Positions 1 through 8,040 of a stretch of DNA of 32,430 bases are shown piece by piece. This stretch comes from RUG12783 sp946409545 (GTDB lineage Bacteria > Bacillota_I > Bacilli_A > RF39 > UBA660), in the NCBI GenBank assembly GCA_946409545.1, contig CAMJWT010000020.1, positions 1-32,430 on the forward strand. The letters are read 5' to 3'. Both the position numbers and the translations under genes were made by a program. How positions within the stretch are numbered: the stretch's first letter is position 1; the number at the start of each line of letters is the position of its first letter. The notes below the pieces were generated by a model, which saw only the letters and a program-made list of their open reading frames with translations, was not told where the DNA came from and ran no database searches.

Positions 1-183
1 CCAGAAGAGAAAAAAGAGGAACCAGCTGCTCCTGAAGTAAAAGTAGAAGCACCTGTTGCTACTCCAACTCCAGTTCCTGCAAAACCAGAAGAGAAAGTTA
101 ACCCTGAACCTCTTCCAGCAGCGCCAGTTGCACCAGCAACGCCTGCACCTGTAGCAGAAGAAGCAGTTGAAGAACTAATTTAG
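1..183 (+). CDS. C-terminal tail of a Pro/Ala/Glu-rich protein (partial)
   Basis: Frame 1 is open from the first base to a TAG at 181-183, giving the last 60 residues of a protein whose start lies outside the window. The visible part is low-complexity: alternating Pro, Ala, Val and Glu with repeated 'KPEEK' and 'APVAPATPAP'-like stretches, ending EEAVEELI. No folded domain can be recognised. Tails of this type occur as flexible linkers or termini on many bacterial proteins, so no function is assigned. A short GAAA-loop hairpin follows at once, and the cvpA-like gene starts 45 nt after the stop. Confidence 0.75.
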   Translation, partial: PEEKKEEPAAPEVKVEAPVATPTPVPAKPEEKVNPEPLPAAPVAPATPAPVAEEAVEELI

Positions 184-188
184 AATAT

Positions 189-211
189 AGATATGGAAAC
201 ATATCTTTTTC
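189..211 (+). terminator. Short hairpin terminator or attenuator before the cvpA-like gene
   Basis: AGATATG (189-195), a GAAA tetraloop and CATATCT (200-206) are followed by T-rich sequence (206-213). The 7-bp A+T-rich stem ends 18 nt before the next start codon, so it more likely attenuates than fully stops transcription. Confidence 0.5.
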
Positions 212-228
212 TTTAAAAGGAGAATTTT

Positions 229-921
229 ATGGAAATATTAAATATACTAGTTGCATTAATTATTATTGCATTTGGAATGCTTGGATTTACAAGAGGTTTA
301 ACTAAACAAATTGCTATCTTTATAGGTACAATTTTAGTCTTAGTAATTGCCTTTATATTCAAAGATATTCTTGGTGATATATTACTTTTAAATTGCCCAT
401 TTATTAATTTTTTAGGTGGAATACAATCTTTGAATATTATTTTCTATCAAGGTATTGCTTTCTTAGTTATTGTAATGGTACTAGGAATTGTTTTAAGAAT
501 AATTATTGCTATTACTAATCTTTTTGAAAAGATTTTAAAATGGACTATCATTTTTGGTATTCCTTCTAAAATATTAGGTATGATTGTTGGATTTATTGAA
601 GGATATATTGTAGCTTTCTGTATCGTATTTATTGTTAGTCAACCTTTCTTTGATGATTCATTTGGAATTAGAAGAACAGAATTTACTGATCAAATGTTAG
701 CTGATAGTCCAATTCTTTCTTCATTTACCGAAGATACTATTAATGTCATAAATGAAGTTTATCATTTAAAAGATAATGCTGATAAAAATCAAACTGATTT
801 AAAAATTATTGATATGTGTTTAGATAAAAAAATAGTTAGTGTTGATACGGTAAATGAACTAGTTCAAAATGGTAAGTTGAAAATTAATGGAATAGAAGCA
901 GTTATTGCTAAATATAGATAA
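229..921 (+). CDS. CvpA-like membrane protein
   Basis: A 230-residue protein with about four hydrophobic membrane segments (roughly residues 4-20, 26-43, 73-95 and 112-136). A polar, probably cytoplasmic C-terminal region of about 90 residues follows. The small N-terminal segment, the 'GFTRGLTKQ' loop after it and the 'G(I/M)xxGFIEGY' turn before the last segment match the layout of the CvpA/colicin V production family. That family comprises small polytopic membrane proteins whose biochemical role is not settled. The start is supported by AAAGGAGA 7 nt upstream. The gene stands alone: a terminator follows directly, and it is not next to zapA or mutS2, its common neighbours in Bacillota. The family call is good; the C-terminal extension is longer than usual. 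Confidence 0.75.
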   Translation: MEILNILVALIIIAFGMLGFTRGLTKQIAIFIGTILVLVIAFIFKDILGDILLLNCPFINFLGGIQSLNIIFYQGIAFLVIVMVLGIVLRIIIAITNLFEKILKWTIIFGIPSKILGMIVGFIEGYIVAFCIVFIVSQPFFDDSFGIRRTEFTDQMLADSPILSSFTEDTINVINEVYHLKDNADKNQTDLKIIDMCLDKKIVSVDTVNELVQNGKLKINGIEAVIAKYR

Positions 922-946
922 AATAACCTTAATGGTTATTTTTTCT
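921..946 (+). terminator. Rho-independent terminator of the cvpA-like gene
   Basis: AAATAACC (921-928), loop TTAAT and GGTTATTT (934-941), then T-rich sequence to 946. It begins at the last base of the stop codon. Confidence 0.75.
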
Positions 947-976
947 TTAAATGTAAATATTATTGTATTTTATAAT
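946..976 (+). promoter_or_regulatory. Probable promoter of prsA
   Basis: A perfect TATAAT at 971-976 lies 45 nt before the prsA start. The best -35 is a poor TTTAAA at 946-951 with a 19-bp spacer, so only the -10 is convincing. Confidence 0.4.
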
Positions 977-1020
977 CATTTTTGTTAGAATTAGTAATGT
1001 ATGAACGAAAGAGGTATTAT

Positions 1021-2004
1021 ATGAAATTATTAAGAAATATGAGTTTTTTATTAATTCTTCTTCTTTTAGTTGGATGTGGAAAAAGTGATCCTAAATTAAA
1101 AGATGGAAGTGGTATTGTTGTTGAATTCAAAAATTCAAAATACAATATATCAGCAGATGATTTGTATGAAAAAATGAAAGAAGAATACGGAACAAATCTT
1201 ATGATCGAAATGATTGATAAAGAATTGTTAAACGATATTTATGAGACTGATGAAGCAGCTAATGAATATGCTAACTCTCAAATAGAAATGTATAAACAAG
1301 TATATGGTGGAGAACAAGCTTTCCTTACTGAATTACAAAATTATGGATATGCATCTATTGAAGACTTTAAAGAAAAATCTCTTATTTTAAATTATAAAAG
1401 AGGACTTGTAGTTGATGATTATCTTCGTGAAAATATAACTGAAGATGAAATTAAAGAGTACTATGAAAAGAATGTCATTGGTGATATTACTGCTAGTCAT
1501 ATTCTCGTAAAGGTTGATGTTGATAGTTCTGCAACTGATGATGCAAAGAAAAAAGCTGACGAAGAAGCTTTAAAGAAAATCAAAGAAATTTATGAAAAAT
1601 TAGAAAAAGGTGAAGATTTCCATGATTTAGCAAAAATGTATTCAGACGATACATCTAATGCTGGTGATGGTGGACATTTAGGAACATTCACTTATGGTGA
1701 AATGGAATCATCTTTTGAAAAAGCAGCTTTAGAATTAAAAGTTGGTGAATATAATAAAGAACCTGTTAAAACAAGTTATGGTTATCATATTATATTAAAA
1801 GAAGATGAAAAAGCTAAACCTGAATTAAAAGTAGTTCGTGAATATATTATTGGAAAACTTATAACTGCAAAGAAATCATCTGACTCTAAAATTCAAAATA
1901 AAGCTCTAGTTGAACTAAGAAAAAAATATGGTATTGATATTAAAGATTCTAGTTTAAATAGTAGATATGAAAACGCTGTAAATAATTGGCTTTATGGTGA
2001 ATAA
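1021..2004 (+). CDS. prsA: PrsA-like peptidyl-prolyl isomerase lipoprotein
   Basis: A 327-residue extracytoplasmic foldase. It has a lipoprotein signal (residues 1-19) with lipobox LVGC, so Cys19 is the predicted lipidated residue. An N-terminal helical chaperone part is followed by a parvulin (PpiC/rotamase) domain at about residues 155-258, recognised by 'TASHILVK', 'DFHDLAKMYSDD', 'GGHLGTF' and 'SYGYHIILK'. PrsA proteins assist folding of exported proteins on the outer face of the membrane, which fits a locus rich in secreted surface proteins downstream. The frame is open upstream to a TTG at 982. The ATG at 1021 is chosen because AAAGAGG sits 7 nt before it and the signal peptide begins there. 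The gene is monocistronic, with a strong terminator at 2020-2046. Confidence 0.92.
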   Translation: MKLLRNMSFLLILLLLVGCGKSDPKLKDGSGIVVEFKNSKYNISADDLYEKMKEEYGTNLMIEMIDKELLNDIYETDEAANEYANSQIEMYKQVYGGEQAFLTELQNYGYASIEDFKEKSLILNYKRGLVVDDYLRENITEDEIKEYYEKNVIGDITASHILVKVDVDSSATDDAKKKADEEALKKIKEIYEKLEKGEDFHDLAKMYSDDTSNAGDGGHLGTFTYGEMESSFEKAALELKVGEYNKEPVKTSYGYHIILKEDEKAKPELKVVREYIIGKLITAKKSSDSKIQNKALVELRKKYGIDIKDSSLNSRYENAVNNWLYGE

Positions 2005-2019
2005 TTATTAAGAAAGATA

Positions 2020-2046
2020 AGTAGGATTTAAAATCCTACTTTTTTT
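2020..2046 (+). terminator. Strong terminator of prsA
   Basis: AGTAGGAT (2020-2027), 5-nt loop and ATCCTACT (2033-2040), followed by a T run to 2046. It separates prsA from the surface operon. Confidence 0.88.
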
Positions 2047-2067
2047 GTTATATTTTGGTAAAAGAAA

Positions 2068-2096
2068 TTTACTTTATAGGCTTTATATGGTATATT
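2068..2096 (+). promoter_or_regulatory. Promoter of the 2199-7959 operon (extended -10)
   Basis: TTTACT (2068-2073), a 17-bp spacer, then an extended -10 of TGG (2088-2090) plus TATATT (2091-2096). The same TTTACT-17-TGGTAWAWT layout occurs before the gene at 8770, and a close variant before the gene at 21888. Confidence 0.7.
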
Positions 2097-2107
2097 AGAA
2101 AATAGGG

Positions 2108-2159
2108 AGAGAGTAATTTGTTGAGCGTGTTGAGCGTGATTTTATTAATAATTCTCTCT
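2108..2159 (+). promoter_or_regulatory. Structured 5' leader: hairpin with a tandem 9-bp repeat in its loop
   Basis: AGAGAG (2108-2113) plus AATT (2115-2118) can pair with AATT (2150-2153) plus CTCTCT (2154-2159), leaving one bulged T. The loop holds two direct copies of TGTTGAGCG (2119-2127 and 2128-2136). No T run follows, so it is not a terminator. It lies between the promoter and the first gene and could be a regulatory or mRNA-stability element. No known riboswitch class was recognised. Confidence 0.45.
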
Positions 2160-2198
2160 TAATTTGTTTATCTATAAATAAGAATGTGGTGAATAATA

Positions 2199-3122
2199 AT
2201 GAAAAAAACGAAAAAGAAGAAAATTTTCATAGTTATTATTGGTATTATTTCATTTATTTCTGTACTTTTTCTTATTAAACCTTCACTTGCAAGATACATC
2301 TATAATGGTATTAAAAACTATTATTATGAATCAAAAAGGTTTTATTTTAATTGCGATAAATTATCAGACAATCATGCGTTTTTCCAGTTAGATAACTGGG
2401 ATGGTGTTAATAGTTTTAGTGTAACTTATAACCTTGATAGTTTTAAAAATAATTTTATCGCAGCAGAAAGTGATATTTCATACGATATAACTTATAGTTG
2501 TTCTAATAATGTAACGTGTACGATAAATAAACAAAATGGTATTATTTATTCGTCAACACATACAGATTATTTCATTATTACAATTACGCCTATTACCCCT
2601 TTATCTGAAGGTGATAGTGTTACTTTGGATGTTAGTGTTTCATCAACTTTGCCTTATACTAAAACTTTAAGTGGTGAAGTTAAGTTAAATGTTAGTATTC
2701 CTGGTATTAGTTATGAAATAGAGGATAAAGCTAATCGTCCATATTTGGATTTTAATATTACCAATACATTAAATTACTATCAAGTAGTTACTGCTTTTGG
2801 TAGTTACCATGTTGGTGATGTTTTAGAGGCAGAAGTATATAATAATTTATCAGCTACTGATAAAGAGAAATGTACATCAGCCCTAATTAAGTTAACGTTT
2901 GATCCAAATGTTATTTTGATAGATATAACAAGTGACTTTTATGAAAACGCATATAATTATACGACAGAGGTTATTAATAATAAAGAATATGTTAATAGTA
3001 TTACATTTGGTGTTGATCCAATTACAAGTATTAGTATTAGGTTCTATAAAGTAGAAGCTTCTAATAACTATACATATCCATTTGTAAATCCAAGTTCTAT
3101 TATCAATTTTGAAGTTTTATAG
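2199..3122 (+). CDS. SipW-type surface protein, N-terminally anchored or secreted
   Basis: 307 residues. A basic start (KKTKKKKK) precedes a single hydrophobic segment (about 9-28) ending in 'SLARYIYN'. This resembles SipW-cognate signal peptides of the TasA/camelysin group, where 'LA.Y/F' marks the cleavage region. The rest is beta-rich and Thr/Ser/Asn-rich with several Cys (YSCSNNVTC, EKCTS) and no C-terminal anchor or LPXTG. It is the first gene of a tight operon, 8 nt before the next gene, and a signal peptidase of the matching class is five genes on. The likely role is a secreted structural or surface protein processed by that peptidase. Similarity to TasA-like proteins rests on the signal and general composition only; the mature domain is not recognised. 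Confidence 0.65.
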   Translation: MKKTKKKKIFIVIIGIISFISVLFLIKPSLARYIYNGIKNYYYESKRFYFNCDKLSDNHAFFQLDNWDGVNSFSVTYNLDSFKNNFIAAESDISYDITYSCSNNVTCTINKQNGIIYSSTHTDYFIITITPITPLSEGDSVTLDVSVSSTLPYTKTLSGEVKLNVSIPGISYEIEDKANRPYLDFNITNTLNYYQVVTAFGSYHVGDVLEAEVYNNLSATDKEKCTSALIKLTFDPNVILIDITSDFYENAYNYTTEVINNKEYVNSITFGVDPITSISIRFYKVEASNNYTYPFVNPSSIINFEVL

Positions 3123-3130
3123 GAGGAAGT

Positions 3131-4099
3131 ATGGCTCATAATATTTTTAGAGAATATGTTGATTATGACAAAAAAGTATTAAAAGAATATATTAATACGA
3201 TAACTGCCAAAAAAATCAATAATAAAGTATGTAACTTGATTGTTAATGTTTATACTGACAGTAGATACTATAATTCTTTTGAGCCAGTTAAAAATAACTT
3301 TATTGATAATGTTGAATATTATGTGTTAGGAAATTATCTTAGTAAGTATGCTAAGACAGATAAAAGAAAAAGTCTTCCTCATATAATAGATTCCCTTATT
3401 TTATTAAGATATATTTCATTACTTGAAATTGATAATAAAAAAGGTAAAGAAAAGAAAGTAAGTAAATTTGAAGAAGGATTCAAAAATAAATATCAAAATT
3501 CTGGTGTTCTTATTAATGAGTTAATTAGAAAAATAAAAGATAATATTCGTAGAAAAGAAAAATATATTGAAAAGTTAGCTGCAGAAGATTTTAGTGTTTC
3601 TAAAAAGAATACAGATAGAGAAAAAATATTTGAAATCTTTCTTGATAACTCTGTTAAGATGCCAGATATTTATAGCGATATTGCTGTAAATAGAGTATAT
3701 AATAGTGGCCTTATTTATGAAGATCGTATGTTAGTATTATATTTATTAACAGTAAGAGAGTTGTTAATAGATTCAATTAATAGAGAATATGATAATAAAT
3801 ATTTGGTAGAATTTCCAGTGAGTTTATTGGAAAAGAGAAATAAGTTAGTTAATTTATTAAGAATTATTGAAAATGATTATTTAAAAGAAAGAATGATTCT
3901 TAAAATTCGTTATAGTGAATACAAAAATTATAAAGAGCAATGTGATAAGTTAATTCATGAAGGTTATTCTTTTGCAGTAATAATTGATGAAAAGATAAAA
4001 GGTAGTTTAACATTATTAAAAGTCTTTACATATATTTTATTGAATGAAAAGGCTGATAAAACAAGATTTAGTGAATTTGATAATGTTATAAATATATAA
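3131..4099 (+). CDS. Hypothetical helical cytoplasmic protein, partner of the McrB-like ATPase
   Basis: 322 residues with no signal peptide, no membrane segment and no catalytic motif that I recognise. It is predicted largely helical, with charged Lys/Glu-rich stretches around residues 100-165 that could form a coiled coil. A strong TAGGAGGAAG precedes the ATG. It sits 8 nt after the first surface gene and 21 nt before the membrane McrB-like ATPase, in one operon. This suggests a soluble component of that ATPase machine, an inference from position only. It should be treated as a protein of unknown family. Confidence 0.55.
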   Translation: MAHNIFREYVDYDKKVLKEYINTITAKKINNKVCNLIVNVYTDSRYYNSFEPVKNNFIDNVEYYVLGNYLSKYAKTDKRKSLPHIIDSLILLRYISLLEIDNKKGKEKKVSKFEEGFKNKYQNSGVLINELIRKIKDNIRRKEKYIEKLAAEDFSVSKKNTDREKIFEIFLDNSVKMPDIYSDIAVNRVYNSGLIYEDRMLVLYLLTVRELLIDSINREYDNKYLVEFPVSLLEKRNKLVNLLRIIENDYLKERMILKIRYSEYKNYKEQCDKLIHEGYSFAVIIDEKIKGSLTLLKVFTYILLNEKADKTRFSEFDNVINI

Positions 4100-4120
4100 A
4101 ATAAGATAGTAGGTGAAAAG

Positions 4121-5641
4121 ATGGGTACATTTTTTAGATTCTTTTATGAATTCTTAGGAAAATTTTTCCTAGGTATATGGAGAATAATTGAAGGCTTTTA
4201 TTTAGGCTTCAAACAAATGTTTAATTTTAAGGAGTATGCAGAAGTAGTTAATTTCTATAAAGATGATTTTAGTGGCTTTGAATGGATTTTTGTTATCATA
4301 GCTATCTTATTAATATTAGCCTTTATAGGACTTATTGTTTGGCTAATTGTTTTATTGGTTAGAAAATATATTCGTTTCCGTAAAACAATTGTTGAACAAG
4401 AATCTATGCTTGAAGAGATTGCAACTTTGAATAAGCAAGTTAACGATCTTGTAAAAGAAAAACAAGATATTCTTGCAATGAAAGTTTCTCAATTAGGACT
4501 TAGACCAGATGAAAGTTCTACTGTTGAAGGAAGTCCTGATGTAGATGATGTTGGTATAGATGGTGTTCGTTTCTCTAAATTAAATTTAATTGATGAGAGA
4601 TTTGCTCATTATAAGATTCAAAATTACAACAATACATTTAATCTTGAAGAATTAGTTGATATGTTTAGAAACTTTGCTGCTTCTAAATTACATTTATATT
4701 ATAAAACAGAAATAATTAGATTATTTATTTCTGCGCTTGCATCAACTAAACTTGTTATTTTACAAGGTATTTCTGGTACAGGTAAAACATCACTTGCTTA
4801 TGCTTGGGGAAAATTTTTAAAACACGATTCATGTATTGCATCTGTTCAACCATCATGGCGTGATCGTACAGAACTTTTTGGTTACTTCAACGAATTTACT
4901 AAGAAGTTTAATGAAACAGAAGTATTAAAAGAAATATATATGGCTGGATATACTGATGATGTTTACACAGTTATTCTAGATGAAATGAACATTTCGCGTG
5001 TTGAATATTATTTTGCGGAAATGTTATCTATTCTAGAAATGCCTAATAGAGATGAATGGATTGTTGAATTAGTACCTAGTCCATGGCCAAAAGATCCAAT
5101 TAAACTAGATGAAGGTAAGTTAAAGATTCCTGCAAATGTTTGGTATATTGGTACAATCAATAACGATGATTCAACTTTCATGGTAACAGATAAAGTATAC
5201 GACCGTGCTATGCCACTAGATATCAATGAGAAGTTCCCACCATTTACACCTGTAGATACAGAACCTCAAGATATCAATTATTCATACTTAGAAAAGATTT
5301 TCGATGAAGCTATTGAAGCTAATCCAATATCAAAAGATACTTTAGATAAAGTAGAACAAATGGATGATTATGTTATTCGTCATTTCCGTATTGCGTTTGG
5401 TAACCGTATCGTTATGCATATGAAGAAATTCGTTCCGGTATATGTTGCCTGCGGTGGAAATGAGATTGATGGTGTTGATTATTTCATTGCAAAGAAAATC
5501 TTACGTAAATTTGAACAATTAAATATTTCATATATTCGTGATGAAATAGATGGATTTGTAGAATTCCTTGATAAGACATTTGGTAAAGACAAGATGAAGG
5601 AATGCAAAGAATATGTATTACGTCTAAAGAAATTAACATAA
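4121..5641 (+). CDS. Membrane-anchored McrB-like AAA+ ATPase
   Basis: 506 residues. An amphipathic N-terminus (1-35) and a strong membrane segment (about 54-80) are followed by a coiled coil (about 85-118). A linker leads to a AAA+ domain from about 185. Motifs: Walker A GISGTGKT (216-223); the McrB/MoxR-type Walker B VILDEMN (284-290), with Asp287 and Glu288 for metal binding and hydrolysis; and 'GTINNDDST...VYDRAM' (344-364), matching the McrB sensor and arginine region. McrB proteins are NTP-driven hexamers that normally power a McrC nuclease. The membrane anchor, and the flanking surface-protein and signal-peptidase genes, are unlike a restriction operon. The downstream gene is a DUF2357-like partner 10 nt away. 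The ATPase call is secure; its use in surface assembly is inference. Confidence 0.8.
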   Translation: MGTFFRFFYEFLGKFFLGIWRIIEGFYLGFKQMFNFKEYAEVVNFYKDDFSGFEWIFVIIAILLILAFIGLIVWLIVLLVRKYIRFRKTIVEQESMLEEIATLNKQVNDLVKEKQDILAMKVSQLGLRPDESSTVEGSPDVDDVGIDGVRFSKLNLIDERFAHYKIQNYNNTFNLEELVDMFRNFAASKLHLYYKTEIIRLFISALASTKLVILQGISGTGKTSLAYAWGKFLKHDSCIASVQPSWRDRTELFGYFNEFTKKFNETEVLKEIYMAGYTDDVYTVILDEMNISRVEYYFAEMLSILEMPNRDEWIVELVPSPWPKDPIKLDEGKLKIPANVWYIGTINNDDSTFMVTDKVYDRAMPLDINEKFPPFTPVDTEPQDINYSYLEKIFDEAIEANPISKDTLDKVEQMDDYVIRHFRIAFGNRIVMHMKKFVPVYVACGGNEIDGVDYFIAKKILRKFEQLNISYIRDEIDGFVEFLDKTFGKDKMKECKEYVLRLKKLT

Positions 5642-5651
5642 TGGTGATATT

Positions 5652-6779
5652 ATGAATAATGGGTTGGAAATATTTAATTTATATGCTCATGCCAGTGAAA
5701 GTCAAATAGAAGAATTTAGTGATCGTGTTGATTCTCAATTACATATCAATAAAAAAGAAAATAAACTTGATTGTAATTATGAGTGGCTTGAAGTTATTGA
5801 ACAAACCATTCCGTATATTGATAATATTTTAAGAAATCCTAATCGTTTCATTATTAATGAAGAAGATGTTGTTAAAATCGAGTTAGCAAAAAGGGTTACT
5901 GTTGATAGTATTAAACATTTAGCTCGAAATACTAACTTGATTCAAGACATCGATGATAAAACTGGTGATGTAAAACCAGCAAAGATTCTTAATATCAATA
6001 AAGAAGAAAGTTTCAATACATATGAAAACCGTTTTATATTTACATTGGTTCAAAATATGATGACTTTTGTTGATTTCAAGAAAAAAGGAATTGTTGAAGA
6101 AGCTAAATATGATTGTAACAATGACGTTACATATAATGGTAAATGTACATTAGGTGATGAAAAAGTAAATATTGAATTAAAACTTAATAATTCTATTAGA
6201 ACAAGAAATCGTATCACTGATGCAGAGGGAAATGATTTAGCTACTAAAATTAATAAAGTTGAACAGAGAATAAAAGATTTAACGCGTACAGAATTATATA
6301 AATCAATTAAAATGTTACATATAGCTTTGGTTACATCACCAATTAAGAAAACTAACATTATACTACAAAATGTTAATTTTCAGTATGCTGTTAAATTATG
6401 GAATTATATTCAAGAACATATTAATGATGAAGGTAGTGTAGAATCAAATAAAGATGAATCTTATGATGATACAGGAACGATAAAAAACTATTTTGATGAA
6501 AGTTTTTTGTTGGACTATTTAGTATCTCAAGTTATAATAAAAGGTGAAGCAATAAAACTAGATAAAGATATTTTAAGTGAAAGATTGATTGGTAATGTTG
6601 TTGAAAAAATAATTGATATAAATGAAAGTATATCTGAAGAACAATTAGCTAATCTTGTCGCTAAACAATATACAATTATTAAATATCGTAGTGTAGTTAC
6701 TGATAAGAAAATCAAGAAAATATATCGTGCTGCAATTGATAAATATTTGAAAAAAGTATCTGATCTAGATATGGAGTAG
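5652..6779 (+). CDS. DUF2357/McrC-like partner protein lacking a visible nuclease motif
   Basis: 375 residues, soluble and charged. 'SFNTYENRFIFTLVQ' (about 120-134), with its ENRF core, resembles the conserved block of DUF2357 proteins, which accompany McrB-type ATPases much as McrC does. I find no PD-(D/E)xK nuclease signature in the C-terminal 150 residues, where McrC-type nucleases carry one, so it may be a structural adaptor rather than an endonuclease. It begins 10 nt after the McrB-like gene behind a GGTGAT site and ends 6 nt before the signal peptidase gene. Strict coupling to both supports a shared complex. The family assignment is moderate, resting on one motif and the pairing. Confidence 0.5.
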   Translation: MNNGLEIFNLYAHASESQIEEFSDRVDSQLHINKKENKLDCNYEWLEVIEQTIPYIDNILRNPNRFIINEEDVVKIELAKRVTVDSIKHLARNTNLIQDIDDKTGDVKPAKILNINKEESFNTYENRFIFTLVQNMMTFVDFKKKGIVEEAKYDCNNDVTYNGKCTLGDEKVNIELKLNNSIRTRNRITDAEGNDLATKINKVEQRIKDLTRTELYKSIKMLHIALVTSPIKKTNIILQNVNFQYAVKLWNYIQEHINDEGSVESNKDESYDDTGTIKNYFDESFLLDYLVSQVIIKGEAIKLDKDILSERLIGNVVEKIIDINESISEEQLANLVAKQYTIIKYRSVVTDKKIKKIYRAAIDKYLKKVSDLDME

Positions 6780-6785
6780 AATAGA

Positions 6786-7355
6786 ATGATAAAATTATAC
6801 AAAAAGATAACAAATAATACAGTTTTTAAAATTACCGAAAGAATATTAAGTGTTTTACTAACATTTGTTTTAGTAGTTTTATTAGTAATAATACTAGTAC
6901 AAAAAACAACAAATAATCGCTTTAATTTAGGGGGATATGGTATATATACAGTAGCCACAGGTAGTATGGAACCAGAATATCTTGTAAAAGATTTGATTCT
7001 ATCATCAAAAGTTGATCCTAAAGAAATTAATGTTGGTGATGATATTGTATATTTAGGTAAAATGGGTAGTTTAAATGATAAAATTATAACGCACCGTGTA
7101 ATAAAAGTTGAAGAAAAAGATGGTCGTATGCATTTTGTCACAAAAGGTATTGCTAATAGTCTTGAAGATCCTGAAATTGACGAAAGTCAAGTTCTAGGTA
7201 TAGTAGAGCATAAATTGCAAGTATTAAGTTTTGTGAGTCGTACAATTAATAGTATATATGGATTTATCTTTTTAATTGTTATCCCGTTTATCATTTTCGT
7301 ATTTTATGAAGTTAAATGTATTATAGACGAATATTACAAAAATAAAGAGGGTTAA
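6786..7355 (+). CDS. SipW-type (Ser/His) signal peptidase I
   Basis: 189 residues of the S26 family. An N-terminal membrane segment (about 19-39) precedes the catalytic block 'VATGSMEPEY' with nucleophile Ser60. 'GDDIVYL' follows, then 'IITHRVIKV', whose His103 stands where classical bacterial signal peptidases have Lys. A second membrane segment (about 156-178) and a short basic tail end the protein. The Ser-His dyad and C-terminal membrane segment are typical of the SipW/ER-type branch, which in Bacillus releases TasA-like fibre proteins. The gene is 6 nt after the DUF2357-like gene and 4 nt before a probable substrate gene. All key residues are present, so it should be active. Confidence 0.88.
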   Translation: MIKLYKKITNNTVFKITERILSVLLTFVLVVLLVIILVQKTTNNRFNLGGYGIYTVATGSMEPEYLVKDLILSSKVDPKEINVGDDIVYLGKMGSLNDKIITHRVIKVEEKDGRMHFVTKGIANSLEDPEIDESQVLGIVEHKLQVLSFVSRTINSIYGFIFLIVIPFIIFVFYEVKCIIDEYYKNKEG

Positions 7356-7359
7356 TATT

Positions 7360-7959
7360 ATGAAAAAAGAACCAAAGAATATTTTTAAAGTACTCAAAAA
7401 AATACGATTTTTTCTTATTTTTGCGATTGTCTTGCTCTCAATAAATGCATATGCATGGTTCATTTATATTACCAAAGTCGATACTAGTATTAAAGCTAAA
7501 GTTCGATCTTGGAATATTATGATTGAAGTGCATGATGAAAATGTTGCGAGTGATATTACTTTTAATGTGTCTGAAATGTACCCTGGTATGCCTAATTATC
7601 ATGATTATGCGACGGTTATAAATAATGGTGAGTCACAAGGAACGTTAGAGTTTGTCATTAAACGTGTACAAATTTTTGATTCTGTGTATACATTAGATGA
7701 TTATACATCAGATCAACTCGTTGAAATGCTTGCCGATAATTACCCATTTAAGATTGACGTTAGTTTGACAAATAACGTTATCGACCCCGGACATACCGAA
7801 CAATTTATTGTTGACATTAATTGGCCGTATGAATCAGGTGATGATATTGCTGATACATATTGGGGAAATCAAGCGTATACCTATATGAAAACAACAAATT
7901 CTGATACTTGTATATCAATAATGGCGGAAATTAGAGTAGATCAAGCTCCTACAAATTAG
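7360..7959 (+). CDS. TasA/camelysin-like secreted protein (AYAWF signal)
   Basis: 199 residues. A basic N-terminus and hydrophobic segment (about 17-34) end in 'INAYAWF', the cleavage-region motif shared with the products at 9618 and 24680 (TYAWF). The mature part is beta-rich ('WNIMIEV', 'FIVDINWPYESGDD', 'CISIMAEIRVDQ'), of the size and style of TasA/camelysin domains. It follows the signal peptidase by 4 nt, the classical arrangement of a SipW enzyme with its substrate. It has no membrane anchor after cleavage and no sortase motif, so release or self-assembly outside the cell is expected. Codon use is somewhat richer in GCG, CGT and C-ending codons than the giant gene downstream. Confidence 0.7.
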   Translation: MKKEPKNIFKVLKKIRFFLIFAIVLLSINAYAWFIYITKVDTSIKAKVRSWNIMIEVHDENVASDITFNVSEMYPGMPNYHDYATVINNGESQGTLEFVIKRVQIFDSVYTLDDYTSDQLVEMLADNYPFKIDVSLTNNVIDPGHTEQFIVDINWPYESGDDIADTYWGNQAYTYMKTTNSDTCISIMAEIRVDQAPTN

Positions 7960-7993
7960 AGTGTAAAGTAAAAATATTTTAGTTAACATTGTA

Positions 7994-8023
7994 TTTACAC
8001 GCCACTTTACGTAATGCTATACT
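7994..8023 (+). promoter_or_regulatory. Promoter before the 8041 gene, overlapping inverted repeats
   Basis: TTTACA (7994-7999), 18-bp spacer, extended -10 TGC plus TATACT (8018-8023). GTGTAAA at 7961-7967 can pair with TTTACAC (7994-8000) over the -35. Alternatively GTAAAGT (7963-7969) can pair with ACTTTAC (8004-8010). The predicted transcript start is only about 10 nt before the ATG. Confidence 0.6.
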
Positions 8024-8040
8024 CTATGTAGGAGGAGTAT

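Noticed and set aside
982..1020. N-terminal extension of PrsA from the TTG at 982
   Set aside because: It would bury the lipoprotein signal behind 13 charged residues, and the ribosome-binding site AAAGAGG points to the ATG at 1021.
2097..2198. T-box or other known riboswitch
   Set aside because: No T-box core, specifier stem or terminator/antiterminator pair can be seen. Only a simple hairpin with a repeat is present.
4121..6779. A conventional McrBC (type IV) restriction system
   Set aside because: The ATPase has a membrane anchor, the partner shows no PD-(D/E)xK motif, no DNA-recognition domain is visible, and both genes are inside a surface-protein operon.
6527..7141. 204-codon open frame on the minus strand
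   Set aside because: It spans two well-supported plus-strand genes and their junction and has no ribosome-binding site. It is a shadow of A+T-rich coding sequence.
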